Part shown: one piece after another, positions 25,695-34,175 of the stretch
How the letters are laid out: every line of letters begins with the position of its first letter
Position numbering within the stretch: position 1 is the first letter of the stretch
Source of the DNA: Bacteroides muris (ex Afrizal et al. 2022)
Lineage (GTDB): Bacteria > Bacteroidota > Bacteroidia > Bacteroidales > Bacteroidaceae
Length of the DNA stretch: 49,748 nucleotides
Direction of reading: 5' to 3'
NCBI RefSeq assembly: GCF_004793475.1
Contig: NZ_SRYZ01000028.1
Location: 1-49,748, forward strand
Position numbers and translations under genes: made by a program
Notes under the pieces: model-generated
What the model saw: only the letters and a program-made list of their open reading frames with translations
Databases searched by the model: none
What the model was told of the DNA's origin: nothing

Positions 25695-27995
25695 TTATTT
25701 TTTTAGCTGTTCGTTCATCGCTGCTGCTGCCTTTCGTCCGTCTCCCATGGCAAGGATTACGGTAGCACCTCCGCGGACAATGTCGCCTCCGGCAAAGATG
25801 GTCGGGATGGACGACTGCATATTATCATTGACGGCAATCGTTCCCTTCCGGCCCAATTCCAATCCCTTGATGGAGCTTGGGACAATCGGGTTGGGAGATA
25901 CACCTACGCTGACGATGGCAAGGTCGATGTCGATGGTTTCCGTGGCTCCGGGGATGGGTACGGGACTACGACGTCCGCTGGCATCCGGTTCACCCAACTC
26001 CATCTTCTGAAGCACCACTTGTTTTACTTTTCCTTGTTCGTCGGCGATGTATTCAATCGGGTTGTGGAGGGTCAGGAACTCTACGCCTTCTTCCTTGGCA
26101 TGCTTCACCTCCTCGATACGTGCCGGCATTTCTTCTTCCGAGCGGCGGTAGATAATCAGGGCGCGCTCTGCACCGAGGCGGCGTGCAGTACGCACAGAGT
26201 CCATGGCAGTATTGCCGCCACCTATCACGGCTACGCATTTACCGAAAGGAACCGGTGTATCGGAATCTTCACTTGCCGCATCCATCAGGTTGACACGGGT
26301 CAGGTATTCATTGGACGAGAGGATATTGATGGAGTTCTCGCCGGGGATATTCATAAAGTTGGGCAGTCCTGCACCCGAAGCTACGAATATGCCCTTGAAG
26401 CCTTCTTCTTCCAATTGTTCCACGCTGAGCGTCTTGCCGATGATACAGTCTTTGACGAATTCCACTCCCATTTTGGCAAGGTTGTCAATTTCCACATCCA
26501 CCACCTTGTTGGGCAGGCGGAACTCCGGAATGCCGTATTTCAATACACCGCCGATCTCGTGCAGTGCTTCGAAAACGGTCACGTCATAGCCATACTTTGC
26601 CATATCTCCGGCAAACGACAGACCTGCAGGTCCCGAACCGATGACGGCAACTTTGATACCGTTCTTTTCCTTGATTTCCGGTATGGAGATTTGTCCGCTT
26701 TCCCGTTCGTAGTCGGCGGCAAAACGTTCCAGATAGCCGATAGCTACCGGCTTCTCGTTCATCTTCAGATGGATACATTTGGATTCGCACTGCTTCTCCT
26801 GCGGACAGACGCGACCGCAGACTGCGGGCAGTGCACTGGTTTCTTTCAGGGTCTTGGCAGCTTCGAGGAATTCGCCGCGCTCGATGTTCTTGATGAAGCG
26901 GGGGATGTCGATGCCTACGGGACAACCTTCCGTACATCCGGGGTTGGCGCAGTCCAAGCAACGTTTGGCCTCTGTCAGCGCTTGTTCTTTCGTTAACCCT
27001 TGATTGACTTCCTCTTTGCGGCTGTGTGAGCGGTATTCTGCATCGAGTTCGTTCATCTCCACACGCGGAATTGCCGTGCGTTCTTTGGCCTTCATGGATT
27101 TGCGCAGTTCCTGGCGCCAGGCAGCGTTACGGCTTTTCTCGTCTTCTTTGTTCTCACCGGTGGCCTGGCAGGTTTGCGGTTCTTCCAGCTTGTGCATTTC
27201 TTCGCGTTCGATACTTTTGAAAGCGCCCATACGCTTCAGCATCTCGTCGAAATCCACTTGATGTCCGTCGAACTCGGGGCCATCTACGCATACGAACTTC
27301 GTTTTTCCGCCTATCGTGATGCGGCAGGCTCCACACATGCCCGTGCCGTCCACCATAATTGTGTTCAGCGATACGTCGGTGGGTATTTCATATTTCTTTG
27401 TCAGCAAACAAACAAACTTCATCATGATGGCAGGGCCGATGCAGAAGCATTTATCCACTTTCTCGCGTTTGATGACTTCTTCCACACCTTCCGTCACCAG
27501 ACCTTTGCGTCCGTAGGAGCCGTCGTCGGTCATGATGATGACTTCATCGGAACTTTCGCGCATCTCCTTTTCAAGGATAATAAGTTCTTTGGTACGACCT
27601 GCCAGTACGGTAATGACACGGTTGCCGGCAGCTTTCAGCGCCTGTACGATGGGGAGCATGGGAGCTACGCCTACACCGCCTCCGGCACAAACCACGGTTC
27701 CGAAGTTGTCAATGTGGGTGGCTTGTCCCAACGGACCGACAACATCCGTAATGTAATCGCCTTCATTCAGTTCGCAAAGACGGGTAGAGGAGAGTCCGAC
27801 TTCCTGAACCACCAGAGTGATGGTTCCCTTTACCGGGTCGGCTTCTGCAATGGTAAGCGGCATACGTTCGCCTTTTTCGCCTACGCGCACAATGACAAAA
27901 TGTCCTGCCTTACGTGACTTAGCAATTAGCGGTGCTTCAATGACTAATTTGAATACCTTTTCTGAAAAATGTTTTTTGCTAATGATTTTATTCAT
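25695..27995 (-). CDS. Fused NfnA/NfnB-like ferredoxin:NADP oxidoreductase (GltD-like)
   Basis: 766 residues made of two enzymes. Residues 1 to ~280 are a ferredoxin-NADP-reductase-like FAD/NAD subunit with GPLGQATHI, CAGGGVGVAPMLPI and a [2Fe-2S]-type cysteine cluster (DGTGMCGACRI ... FVCVDG). Residues ~330-766 are a glutamate-synthase-small-subunit-like part with two [4Fe-4S] clusters (CLDCANPGCTEGCP; CGRVCPQEKQCESKC), an FAD site (VAVIGSGPAGLSFAGDMA) and an NADPH site (VAVIGGGNTAMDSVRTARRL). The pair corresponds to the two subunits of the electron-bifurcating NfnAB, here in one chain joined by a charged linker. Role: balancing NADH, NADPH and ferredoxin; bifurcation itself is inferred. No large glutamate-synthase subunit is nearby. 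Confidence 0.9.
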   Translation of the reverse strand: MNKIISKKHFSEKVFKLVIEAPLIAKSRKAGHFVIVRVGEKGERMPLTIAEADPVKGTITLVVQEVGLSSTRLCELNEGDYITDVVGPLGQATHIDNFGTVVCAGGGVGVAPMLPIVQALKAAGNRVITVLAGRTKELIILEKEMRESSDEVIIMTDDGSYGRKGLVTEGVEEVIKREKVDKCFCIGPAIMMKFVCLLTKKYEIPTDVSLNTIMVDGTGMCGACRITIGGKTKFVCVDGPEFDGHQVDFDEMLKRMGAFKSIEREEMHKLEEPQTCQATGENKEDEKSRNAAWRQELRKSMKAKERTAIPRVEMNELDAEYRSHSRKEEVNQGLTKEQALTEAKRCLDCANPGCTEGCPVGIDIPRFIKNIERGEFLEAAKTLKETSALPAVCGRVCPQEKQCESKCIHLKMNEKPVAIGYLERFAADYERESGQISIPEIKEKNGIKVAVIGSGPAGLSFAGDMAKYGYDVTVFEALHEIGGVLKYGIPEFRLPNKVVDVEIDNLAKMGVEFVKDCIIGKTLSVEQLEEEGFKGIFVASGAGLPNFMNIPGENSINILSSNEYLTRVNLMDAASEDSDTPVPFGKCVAVIGGGNTAMDSVRTARRLGAERALIIYRRSEEEMPARIEEVKHAKEEGVEFLTLHNPIEYIADEQGKVKQVVLQKMELGEPDASGRRSPVPIPGATETIDIDLAIVSVGVSPNPIVPSSIKGLELGRKGTIAVNDNMQSSIPTIFAGGDIVRGGATVILAMGDGRKAAAAMNEQLKK

Positions 27996-28051
27996 TATCT
28001 AATGATTTTGTTGGTATAATTACGTAATTACTGTCAGATTGATAGATTTTG

Positions 28052-28081
28052 CAAAGATAAGGGTTATTTGTTAATAACAAA
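28052..28081 (-). promoter_or_regulatory. Promoter of the Nfn-like gene
   Basis: Minus-strand TTTG (28078-28081), 18 nt, TATCTTTG (28052-28059), about 57 nt before the start codon. Confidence 0.6.
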
Positions 28082-28128
28082 GAAAGGGGGATGGAAAAAA
28101 TGATGGAGGTGAGGGAGTTGAGGGGATG

Positions 28129-28223
28129 GCACGCAGATGACACAGATAAGGCAGATGACCACAGATTAATTATTTATAGCAACAATTATCTGTGGTCATC
28201 TGCCTTATTTGTCATCTGCGTGC
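28129..28223. repeat. Long intergenic hairpin (GCAGATGAC type)
   Basis: The left arm (28129-28170) contains GCACGCAGATGACACAGATA and AGGCAGATGACCACAGAT; the right arm is its near-perfect reverse complement up to 28223. The stem is about 38 bp with a small bulge and a loop of about 14 nt. It lies between the serS stop and the Nfn promoter. The word CAGATGAC is repeated within each arm. It is a REP-like element without coding capacity. Confidence 0.85.
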
Positions 28224-28256
28224 TATTCTCTTTTTATAGCACAAAAGATGCGGCTT

Positions 28257-29531
28257 TTAGTCAATTATCTCGAATCCGGTATACGGTACCAATGCTTTCG
28301 GAATGCGGATTCCTTCCGGAGTCTGATTGTTTTCCAGCAAGGCGGCAACGATACGTGGCAGAGCCAGTGCAGAACCGTTCAGCGTATGGCAAAGCTCTGT
28401 TTTCTTTTCTGCCGTGCGGTAGCGGCATTTCAGACGGTTGGCTTGATAAGTGTCAAAATTGGAGACGGAACTTACTTCCAGCCAACGTTTTTGTGCTTCG
28501 GAATACACTTCGAAGTCGAAGCAGAGGGCAGCTGTAAAACTCATGTCACCGCCACAAAGACGAAGAATGCGGTAGGGCAGTTCCAGCTTCTGGAGCAATC
28601 CTTCCACATGGTCCAGCATTTCCTGATGAGACTGCTTGGAATGTTCGGGCTTGTCAATGCGCACCAGCTCTACTTTGGAGAATTCGTGCAGACGGTTCAG
28701 GCCGCGTACATCTTTTCCGTATGAGCCGGCTTCGCGACGGAAGCATTGGGTATAAGCGCAATTCTTGACGGGCAACTGCTTTTCGTCCAGAATCACATCG
28801 CGGTAGATGTTTGTTACCGGAACTTCGGCTGTAGGAATCAGATATAAGTCGTCCACTTCGCAATGGTACATTTGTCCTTCTTTATCGGGTAGTTGCCCTG
28901 TACCATAGCCGGAAGCAGCGTTCACCACTGTCGGCGGCATAATTTCCGTATAGCCCGATTTGCGTGCTTCGTCCAGGAAGAAGTTGATGAGGGCGCGTTG
29001 CAATTGTGCGCCTTTACCTTTATATACAGGGAATCCCGCGCCTGTAATCTTAACGCCCAAGTCGAAATCAATCAGGTCATATTTCTTGGCCAGTTCCCAG
29101 TGGGGCAGGGCATCTTTGGGAAGTTCGGTTTCCATGCCTCCCATTTTCTCCACCACATTGTCGTCGGCGCCTACTCCTTCGGGCACGCTATCGTAGGGAA
29201 CGTTGGGAATGGTGTAAAGCAAAGTCTGCAAATCATTGGCAGCCTGCTCCATATTGGCCTGCAATTCTTTGTTGGCCTCTTTCAGTTCGGCCACACGGCT
29301 CTTGGCGGCTTCCGCTTCTTCTCGCTTACCCTCCTTCATCAGTTGTCCGATGGATTTGGAGAGTGAGTTGGCTTCCGCCAGGTTTTTATCTAAGAGGGTT
29401 TGGTTGGCTTTTCTTTTGTTATTGAAGTCCAGCACTTGTGCAATGGTTTCTTTTGCATTCTTGAAGTGCTTCTTTTCCAGTCCGCGGAGAACCGCGTCGG
29501 TGTTTTCTGTAATCTGTTTGATGGTAAGCAT
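28257..29531 (-). CDS. serS: Seryl-tRNA synthetase
   Basis: 424 residues. It charges tRNA-Ser. The N-terminal long coiled-coil arm (about 25-105: NKRKANQTLLDKNLAEANSL; KSRVAELKEANKELQANMEQ) contacts the tRNA's long variable arm. Class II motifs follow: TAEVPVTNIYRDVI (motif 2 region), CFRREAGSYGKDVRGLNRLH EF, and the C-terminal motif 3 ALPRIVAALLENNQTPEGI. Its promoter overlaps a perfect 25-bp hairpin. Confidence 0.97.
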   Translation of the reverse strand: MLTIKQITENTDAVLRGLEKKHFKNAKETIAQVLDFNNKRKANQTLLDKNLAEANSLSKSIGQLMKEGKREEAEAAKSRVAELKEANKELQANMEQAANDLQTLLYTIPNVPYDSVPEGVGADDNVVEKMGGMETELPKDALPHWELAKKYDLIDFDLGVKITGAGFPVYKGKGAQLQRALINFFLDEARKSGYTEIMPPTVVNAASGYGTGQLPDKEGQMYHCEVDDLYLIPTAEVPVTNIYRDVILDEKQLPVKNCAYTQCFRREAGSYGKDVRGLNRLHEFSKVELVRIDKPEHSKQSHQEMLDHVEGLLQKLELPYRILRLCGGDMSFTAALCFDFEVYSEAQKRWLEVSSVSNFDTYQANRLKCRYRTAEKKTELCHTLNGSALALPRIVAALLENNQTPEGIRIPKALVPYTGFEIID

Positions 29532-29568
29532 ATTCTTATATACAATTTAAATACTCTGATTTTGAGGG

Positions 29569-29599
29569 CAAAGATAACGCAAATAGCAGGCAATACAAA
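29569..29599 (-). promoter_or_regulatory. Promoter of serS, -33 box inside a hairpin
   Basis: Minus-strand TTTG (29596-29599), 19 nt, TATCTTTG (29569-29576), the ideal spacing, about 38 nt before the start codon. The -33 box lies in the stem of the inverted repeat at 29577-29639. Confidence 0.65.
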
Positions 29600-29639
29600 A
29601 AGATAGTTGCTTATTTTTTGTATTGCCTGCTATTTGCGT
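29577..29639. repeat. Perfect 25-bp inverted repeat upstream of serS
   Basis: Left arm 29577-29601 (ACGCAAATAGCAGGC then AATACAAAAA) and right arm 29615-29639 are exact reverse complements with a 13-nt loop. It starts 15 nt after the stop of the beta-propeller gene and may end its transcription; it also contributes the -33 box of serS. Confidence 0.92.
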
Positions 29640-29654
29640 GGTTTTATCTTCCTG

Positions 29655-30824
29655 TCATTTCACAACTTCATAGAATGCGATAATCGGATTGCCGGAATCG
29701 GGATTGTAGCTGCGGAATATTTCAGGATAATCTTTGTCTGGTTCATTGGCTAAAGCCCACTCGATGGTTTCCGGGGTTATATACCCCCAGAATCGGTTTT
29801 TGTACACTCCGTTGATTAATCGGTAAAAGGGAACTTCTCTTCCTGCTTTGTCCGCCAGTCTTTTTCCACAATATATCTGCTTTTTCCGGGATAGGTCATA
29901 GAGGACAACTTGCAGATAGCCGCCTTTATAAAACTGGAAATAAAGCAAATTTTCGCACTTGTATATACATTCTATTCCCAAAGAGTAGGCTGATTTCATG
30001 AGTCCCATCTCATTTGCTTTTTCTTCAATCTTCGAGAATGGCAATGGATTGGGAATCTTTATCTCGTAAACGGCCTTTAAACCATTCGGGCTTAGTTTGT
30101 AGACTATGTTATCGAAGTTTCTGCAATAGTATAGTACGGAATCATTGTAACTGAACGGCTGTGGTGTGGCACTGAAATGATATTCGGCTTCTGCTTGATT
30201 GTGTGCAAAATAGCGTTGAACAATATCAGTGCCGTTTTTTGATAATAATAGGGAATAGTGCAGTGTACTGTCGTTGGGGTAATTACTGTGAAACTGATTA
30301 TCGTAATAATAAACTCCATCCGATGAAGCCATTGCACCGGGATTGGGCTTGGGAAACTTCTCTGTTTTAATATGTTTCCCATTATCGGAGTTATAATATA
30401 GCAGTGTCGTCTTCGGGTTGTCGTAAATAACCAGTTCTCTGCTTTGCTCGTTTATTGCAAAAGCGCTGATACGTACATATTCTCCCGGTCCGGCCCCTAC
30501 TGCATCTATCTTAAAGATGACATTGCCTTGCATGTCATAACAAACAATTCTGGAAAATGCATCAAGCACATATATTTTTTCGTTTTTTATCTGCACTTCC
30601 TTGATGGCGCCAATTAAAGGTTCGGCGGCCAGTTGAACATAAGAAGCGGCCTTGAGGTATTTTCCTAAGTACTCGAAATCATAGTCTTCTACTTCCACCG
30701 TTATGGTTTGTAGTCCTTCGGTGGATATATTCTCTGCTTGAAATAAGGATTCGTTACTTCTGTTCTTGTTTTGGCAAGAACAGAAAATAAGTAGGAAAGT
30801 TGTGATATAATATAGTTGTTTCAT
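29655..30824 (-). CDS. 6-bladed beta-propeller lipoprotein
   Basis: 389 residues with a lipoprotein signal (MKQLYYITTFLLIFCSCQNK, lipidated Cys in IFCSC). Repeated strand-turn units agree with a 6-bladed propeller of the Bacteroides type (IGAIKEVQIKNEKIYVLDAF, SRIVCYDMQGNVIFKI, GAGPGEYVRISAFAINEQSR). These proteins are usually paired with a short NVEALA-type peptide gene; here such a gene, now broken, ends 15 nt upstream. The role of the pair is unknown. Because two IS elements sit between this gene and the original start of the operon, its native expression may be lost or replaced by readthrough. Confidence 0.85.
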   Translation of the reverse strand: MKQLYYITTFLLIFCSCQNKNRSNESLFQAENISTEGLQTITVEVEDYDFEYLGKYLKAASYVQLAAEPLIGAIKEVQIKNEKIYVLDAFSRIVCYDMQGNVIFKIDAVGAGPGEYVRISAFAINEQSRELVIYDNPKTTLLYYNSDNGKHIKTEKFPKPNPGAMASSDGVYYYDNQFHSNYPNDSTLHYSLLLSKNGTDIVQRYFAHNQAEAEYHFSATPQPFSYNDSVLYYCRNFDNIVYKLSPNGLKAVYEIKIPNPLPFSKIEEKANEMGLMKSAYSLGIECIYKCENLLYFQFYKGGYLQVVLYDLSRKKQIYCGKRLADKAGREVPFYRLINGVYKNRFWGYITPETIEWALANEPDKDYPEIFRSYNPDSGNPIIAFYEVVK

Positions 30825-31042
30825 AATAGTTATTTTTTATTAAAAGACTCCACCACATGCTACTGAGGTACAAGAATATGGTACTACGCAAAATACGCAA
30901 ACTCTTTCTACACTACTTTCAAACCATCCTCCACCTAATTCTAGTTTACACCTTCGGGTCTCAGGTTGATACCATTGATTGTCACCTTCACTCTCATTTT
31001 GGGCTAAGGCTTCAATATTTAGTAAATCAAAGTCGGTGATTA

Positions 31043-32074
31043 ACGTGAGTTCGATATAAAGATTGAAATTATCAGTTTGAAAATTAGGAACATAGCGATA
31101 AAATCATTAAATTTATAGTATCCAATTATAACATTTAAGCGATTATCACTATGTTCTCAGAGGCTAAAGTTACGGAGATTTTTTGTATGGCAGATGATTT
31201 TTGCAAGGAATTTGCCAAAACGCAGGAAAAATATATGGTTGAAGACAAGAATCATAAGCATCGGAACAAGCCGAATCGGATGAGTGATGCGGAAATCATG
31301 GTCATCCTAATCCTGTTCCACTCAGGAGGCTTCAGATGTTTCAAGCATTACTACAAAGAATATGTATGCAAGCATCTGGCGCATCTCTTTCCCAAACGTG
31401 TGTCCTATAACCGTTTTGTGGAACTGGAAAAGGAAGTCCTGCTGCAGCTGACCATTTTCATCAAGGAAGTCCTGTTGGGCACTTGTACCGGTATCAGCTT
31501 TGTGGATTCCACCCCGCTGCGTGTATGCCGGAACCAACGCATATTGATTCACAAGACTTTTAAGGGTCTCGCTGAACGTGGAAAATGCTCCATGGGATGG
31601 TTCTTCGGGTTTAAGCTTCACCTGATTATCAACGATAAGGGTGAAATCCTCAATTTCATGTTCACGCCGGGAAATGTGGATGACCGTGAACCGCTGAAAC
31701 AGACAAAGTTCCTGAAGAATATAAAAGGAAAACTCTGTGCGGACAAGGGGTATATCGGGCAAGCCCTGTTCGAGAACCTATTTCTTAATGGCATACACTT
31801 GATAACCAAAGTGAAGAACAACATGAAGAACTCCCTGATGAGCGTAGCAGACAAAATTCTGCTGAGAAAACGCGCTTTGATTGAAACGGTCAATGACGAG
31901 TTGAAGAACATCGCCCAGATAGAACACTCCAGACACCGCTCCTTCAATAACTTCATTGCCAACTCGCTCTCTGCCATAGCTGCATACTGCTTCTTTGAAA
32001 AGAAGCCCGCCATTGACGTTTGTTTTGTCAAAGACGGACAACTAACTATGTTTTAATTTATATCGAACTCACGT
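31043..32074 (+). mobile_element. IS982-family insertion sequence
   Basis: 1032 bp bounded by the perfect 18-bp inverted repeats ACGTGAGTTCGATATAAA and TTTATATCGAACTCACGT. It is flanked by the 6-bp direct repeat TGATTA (31037-31042 and 32075-32080). It contains one intact transposase gene. Ends and target duplication are intact, so the insertion appears recent. It interrupts the NVEALA-type peptide gene. Confidence 0.92.
31151..32056 (+). CDS. IS982-family transposase
   Basis: 301 residues, full length for the family. The DDE triad is visible as GISFVDSTPLRVC (first Asp), GKLCADKGYIGQ (second Asp) and ALIETVNDELKN (Glu). The N-terminal part, RMSDAEIMVILILFHSGGFR, is characteristic. The reading frame is uninterrupted, so the element may still be active. 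It is oriented opposite to the disrupted operon. Confidence 0.93.
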   Translation: MFSEAKVTEIFCMADDFCKEFAKTQEKYMVEDKNHKHRNKPNRMSDAEIMVILILFHSGGFRCFKHYYKEYVCKHLAHLFPKRVSYNRFVELEKEVLLQLTIFIKEVLLGTCTGISFVDSTPLRVCRNQRILIHKTFKGLAERGKCSMGWFFGFKLHLIINDKGEILNFMFTPGNVDDREPLKQTKFLKNIKGKLCADKGYIGQALFENLFLNGIHLITKVKNNMKNSLMSVADKILLRKRALIETVNDELKNIAQIEHSRHRSFNNFIANSLSAIAAYCFFEKKPAIDVCFVKDGQLTMF

Positions 32075-32282
32075 TGATTAATATTGATTTGCTATTTGAT
32101 TAAAAAAATAAATTAGAAATGATAATAACCAAACTGGTAATAGCTAAAATAATAACTTTTCTTTTCATGGCATTTACAATTTAAAAGGTTAAACAATCAT
32201 TAGAATATTTTTTTTTGTATTTGTTTGAAAATGCATAAAGGTAAATTCGGGCACTTCTTTGACTGGGAAGAAAATATCTCTA

Positions 32283-33018
32283 AGAGCCTGTTTAAAAATG
32301 CCTGAAACCTTTTTCTAAAGAGGTTTCCGTATCCGCCAGATTATTTCTTTCTTTGAAGCGACCAAACTTAAAAAAAGATGTATCAGACAGATTTAACGGA
32401 AACCGAGTGGCAATATATAACAAAAGTATTGAACCTGCAAGAAAGAAAGCGAAAATATGATTTGCGATTGATTTGGAACGCTATATTTTACCTGGTAAAG
32501 ACAGGTTGTCAATGGCGGATGCTTCCTCTTGACTTTCCCAAGTGGCAGTTGGTCTATTACTACTATCGCAAATGGGCCTCTCAATTGGATTTTGACTTGT
32601 TGTTAGAGAAATTACGTGGGCATGTACGTGTGAAACGTGGTCAAAGCATGGCTTTCTTATTGCCGTTATGGTCACCATAGCTAATGTGCATGACAGTAAA
32701 GCCGCTTATTTGCTGATGAGGGTTCTTAAGGAGATGTGCTCCAGTGTAAAAAACATCCTTGTCGATGGAGGTTACCGAGGAGAACTTGTCGATAACATAA
32801 GAAAGAAATTCGGATATGTCATTCAGGTTGTTATCAGCGCGTACAAGGAACAGTGATTCAGACCCATTCAAAAGAGATGGATTGTGGAAAGAACATTCTC
32901 ATGGATGGATTACAATAGAAGGCTCTGCCGAAACTATGAACTAACATTCGATTCGGCAGAGGAAATGGTCAAATTAGCCACTATAAGATTATTATTGAAG
33001 AAAATTTAAACAGGCTCT
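32283..33018 (+). mobile_element. IS5-family insertion sequence, degenerate
   Basis: 736 bp with inverted ends AGAGCCTGTTTAAA and TTTAAACAGGCTCT, flanked by TA on both sides (32281-32282, 33019-33020). The transposase inside is deleted and mutated, so the copy cannot move by itself. It interrupts a small ORF. Confidence 0.85.
32378..33009 (+). pseudogene. IS5-family transposase, broken
   Basis: The N-terminal part (32378 to about 32645) reads MYQTDLTETEWQYITKVLNL and RKYDLRLIWNAIFYLVKTGC, the DUF4096 start of IS5-type transposases. Near 32645 about 35 codons appear deleted with a frame change: VRVKRGQS passes directly to KHGFLIAVMVTIANVHDSKA, so the first catalytic Asp is gone. A TGA at 32854-32856 replaces the expected Gly in YKEQ-FRPI. 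The C-terminal WIVERTFSWMDYNRRLCRNY and the end LLLKKI remain. Confidence 0.88.
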
Positions 33019-33283
33019 TATTGCCCACAAGATAGAATTTAGTTCGATTTCTTTTTCTGTTTGTTTTTGTATGCTACTTTTTAGGGTATAATGAAGTTGG
33101 AAATCGGATTTGACCGATAGAATCAATCCTATTGAAAGGACAAATATGATTATATAGGTCAATTGGGTTTTCATACTACCTGTTTTTCACAAATGTCGCG
33201 GAAAAAAATATCTTATTCTATTTTTTAATATTTTTTCTATATTTATTGCTATGCAACTCGTTTGAAGCATGTTGTATTATAAT

Positions 33284-33323
33284 AAAGAAAGGCTGAACTC
33301 ATTGAAGAATCCAGCCTTTCTTT
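33284..33323 (-). terminator. rplU-rpmA terminator
   Basis: Stem AAAGAAAGGCTG (33284-33295) / CAGCCTTTCTTT (33312-33323) with a 16-nt loop, about 20 nt after the rpmA stop; flanked by A/T runs, so usable in both directions. Confidence 0.85.
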
Positions 33324-33342
33324 TATTTCTTGTCTGTGAAAC

Positions 33343-33612
33343 TTATGCTTCTGCATTTTCTGCGGGGATAACAGAAACTGAACGTCTGTCTTCCTTGCCC
33401 ACTTTGAACTTTACAGTTCCATCTACTAAAGCGAAAAGAGTGTGGTCTTTTCCCATACCGATGTTGTCACCCGGATGGAATTCAGTACCTCTTTGACGAA
33501 CGATGATGTTACCTGCCTTGCAAGTTTCGCCACCAAATATCTTAACGCCTAATCTCTTACTCTGTGATTCGCGGCCGTTCTTAGAACTACCGACACCTTT
33601 TTTATGTGCCAT
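33343..33612 (-). CDS. rpmA: 50S ribosomal protein L27
   Basis: 89 residues. A protein of the large ribosomal subunit near the peptidyl-transferase centre. The start [20 protein letters not shown] and [23 protein letters not shown] are diagnostic. No Firmicutes-type N-terminal cleavage extension is seen. It lies 22 nt after rplU, the usual pair. Confidence 0.98.
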   Translation of the reverse strand: MAHKKGVGSSKNGRESQSKRLGVKIFGGETCKAGNIIVRQRGTEFHPGDNIGMGKDHTLFALVDGTVKFKVGKEDRRSVSVIPAENAEA

Positions 33613-33634
33613 TTCTTCTTACTGTTTTAATTGA

Positions 33635-33952
33635 TTAAGCTACTACTTCTGTGATTGTTAACTCTGTGAATTGTTGACGGTGACCGTTCAACTTGCGATA
33701 ACCTTTTCTTCTTTTCTTGTGGAAAACGAGAACTTTATCGCCTTTTACCATGTTTGATACGACTTGGCAAACAACCTTTGCGCCTTCTACGGTGGGAGCA
33801 CCTACGGTAATGTTGCCGTCTTTGTCTACCAAAAGAACTTTGTCAAACTCTACTGTTGTACCGTTTTCTGCATTCTGGATGTGGTGTACAAACAGTTTCT
33901 TGCCAGCTTCTGCTTTGAATTGCTGGCCGTTGATTTCTACAATTGCGTACAT
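33635..33952 (-). CDS. rplU: 50S ribosomal protein L21
   Basis: 105 residues. A large-subunit protein that binds 23S r[23 protein letters not shown] at the start, [19 protein letters not shown] in the middle, and [20 protein letters not shown] near the end are typical. First gene of the rplU-rpmA operon, with an ~85-nt leader between promoter and start codon. Confidence 0.98.
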   Translation of the reverse strand: MYAIVEINGQQFKAEAGKKLFVHHIQNAENGTTVEFDKVLLVDKDGNITVGAPTVEGAKVVCQVVSNMVKGDKVLVFHKKRRKGYRKLNGHRQQFTELTITEVVA

Positions 33953-34043
33953 TTCTTATATATAATGTATAAGTTAGCTCCGTCGGGTGGTCTCTAATCA
34001 CTTAGAAAGCACTTGGTCGAACCCGGTGCGGAATAATCGGGCA

Positions 34044-34075
34044 CAAAAGTACTCTTTTTATTCTAATCGGGCAAA
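34044..34075 (-). promoter_or_regulatory. Promoter of rplU-rpmA
   Basis: Minus-strand TTTG (34072-34075), 20 nt, TACTTTTG (34044-34051): a full consensus match about 92 nt upstream of rplU. Confidence 0.75.
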
Positions 34076-34175
34076 TGTTCTTTTGCTTTTTTATTTTTTT
34101 GTATACATGGCTCTTTAATTTGAGGTAGCTAGAAGGAGTTTGGAGAGTGTAAACCTTTACTTGAGCATCCTGAAG

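Larger units (their letters stand above)
30840..32168 (-). pseudogene. NVEALA-type secreted peptide gene, split by IS982 and carrying a stop
   Basis: The 3' part (31036 to 30840) encodes LITDFDLLNIEALAQNES followed by a Cys-rich tail with five cysteines (RRC, RVC, VFC, YSC, VAC) and a stop. The 5' part (32168 to about 32075) encodes a signal-like start, MKRKVIILAITSLVIIISNL FF. Removing the IS (1032 bp) plus one 6-bp target duplication, 1038 bp in total, joins both parts in frame into a 96-codon gene. One in-frame TAA remains at codon 23, after a T7 run, so the gene also carries a nonsense or slippage mutation. NVEALA peptides are short secreted products of unknown role that accompany 6-bladed propeller lipoproteins, as here. 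Confidence 0.8.
32200..33174 (-). pseudogene. Small membrane/secreted ORF (78 aa when restored) split by an IS5-type element
   Basis: The 5' part (33174 to 33019) encodes MKTQLTYIIIFVLSIGLILS then VKSDFQLHYTLKSS and so on to NSILWA. The 3' part (32282 to 32200) encodes IEIFSSQSKKCPNLPLCIFK and a short tail, then TAA. Taking out the 736-bp element plus one TA duplication (738 bp) restores a continuous 78-residue frame with a signal or anchor helix and two C-terminal cysteines. It ends 31 nt before the NVEALA-type gene, so it was the first gene of that operon. I do not recognise the family. Confidence 0.65.

Noticed and set aside
33953..34043. Ribosomal-protein leader motif before rplU
   Set aside because: The leader is long enough (~85 nt), but I could not draw a convincing conserved fold by eye.
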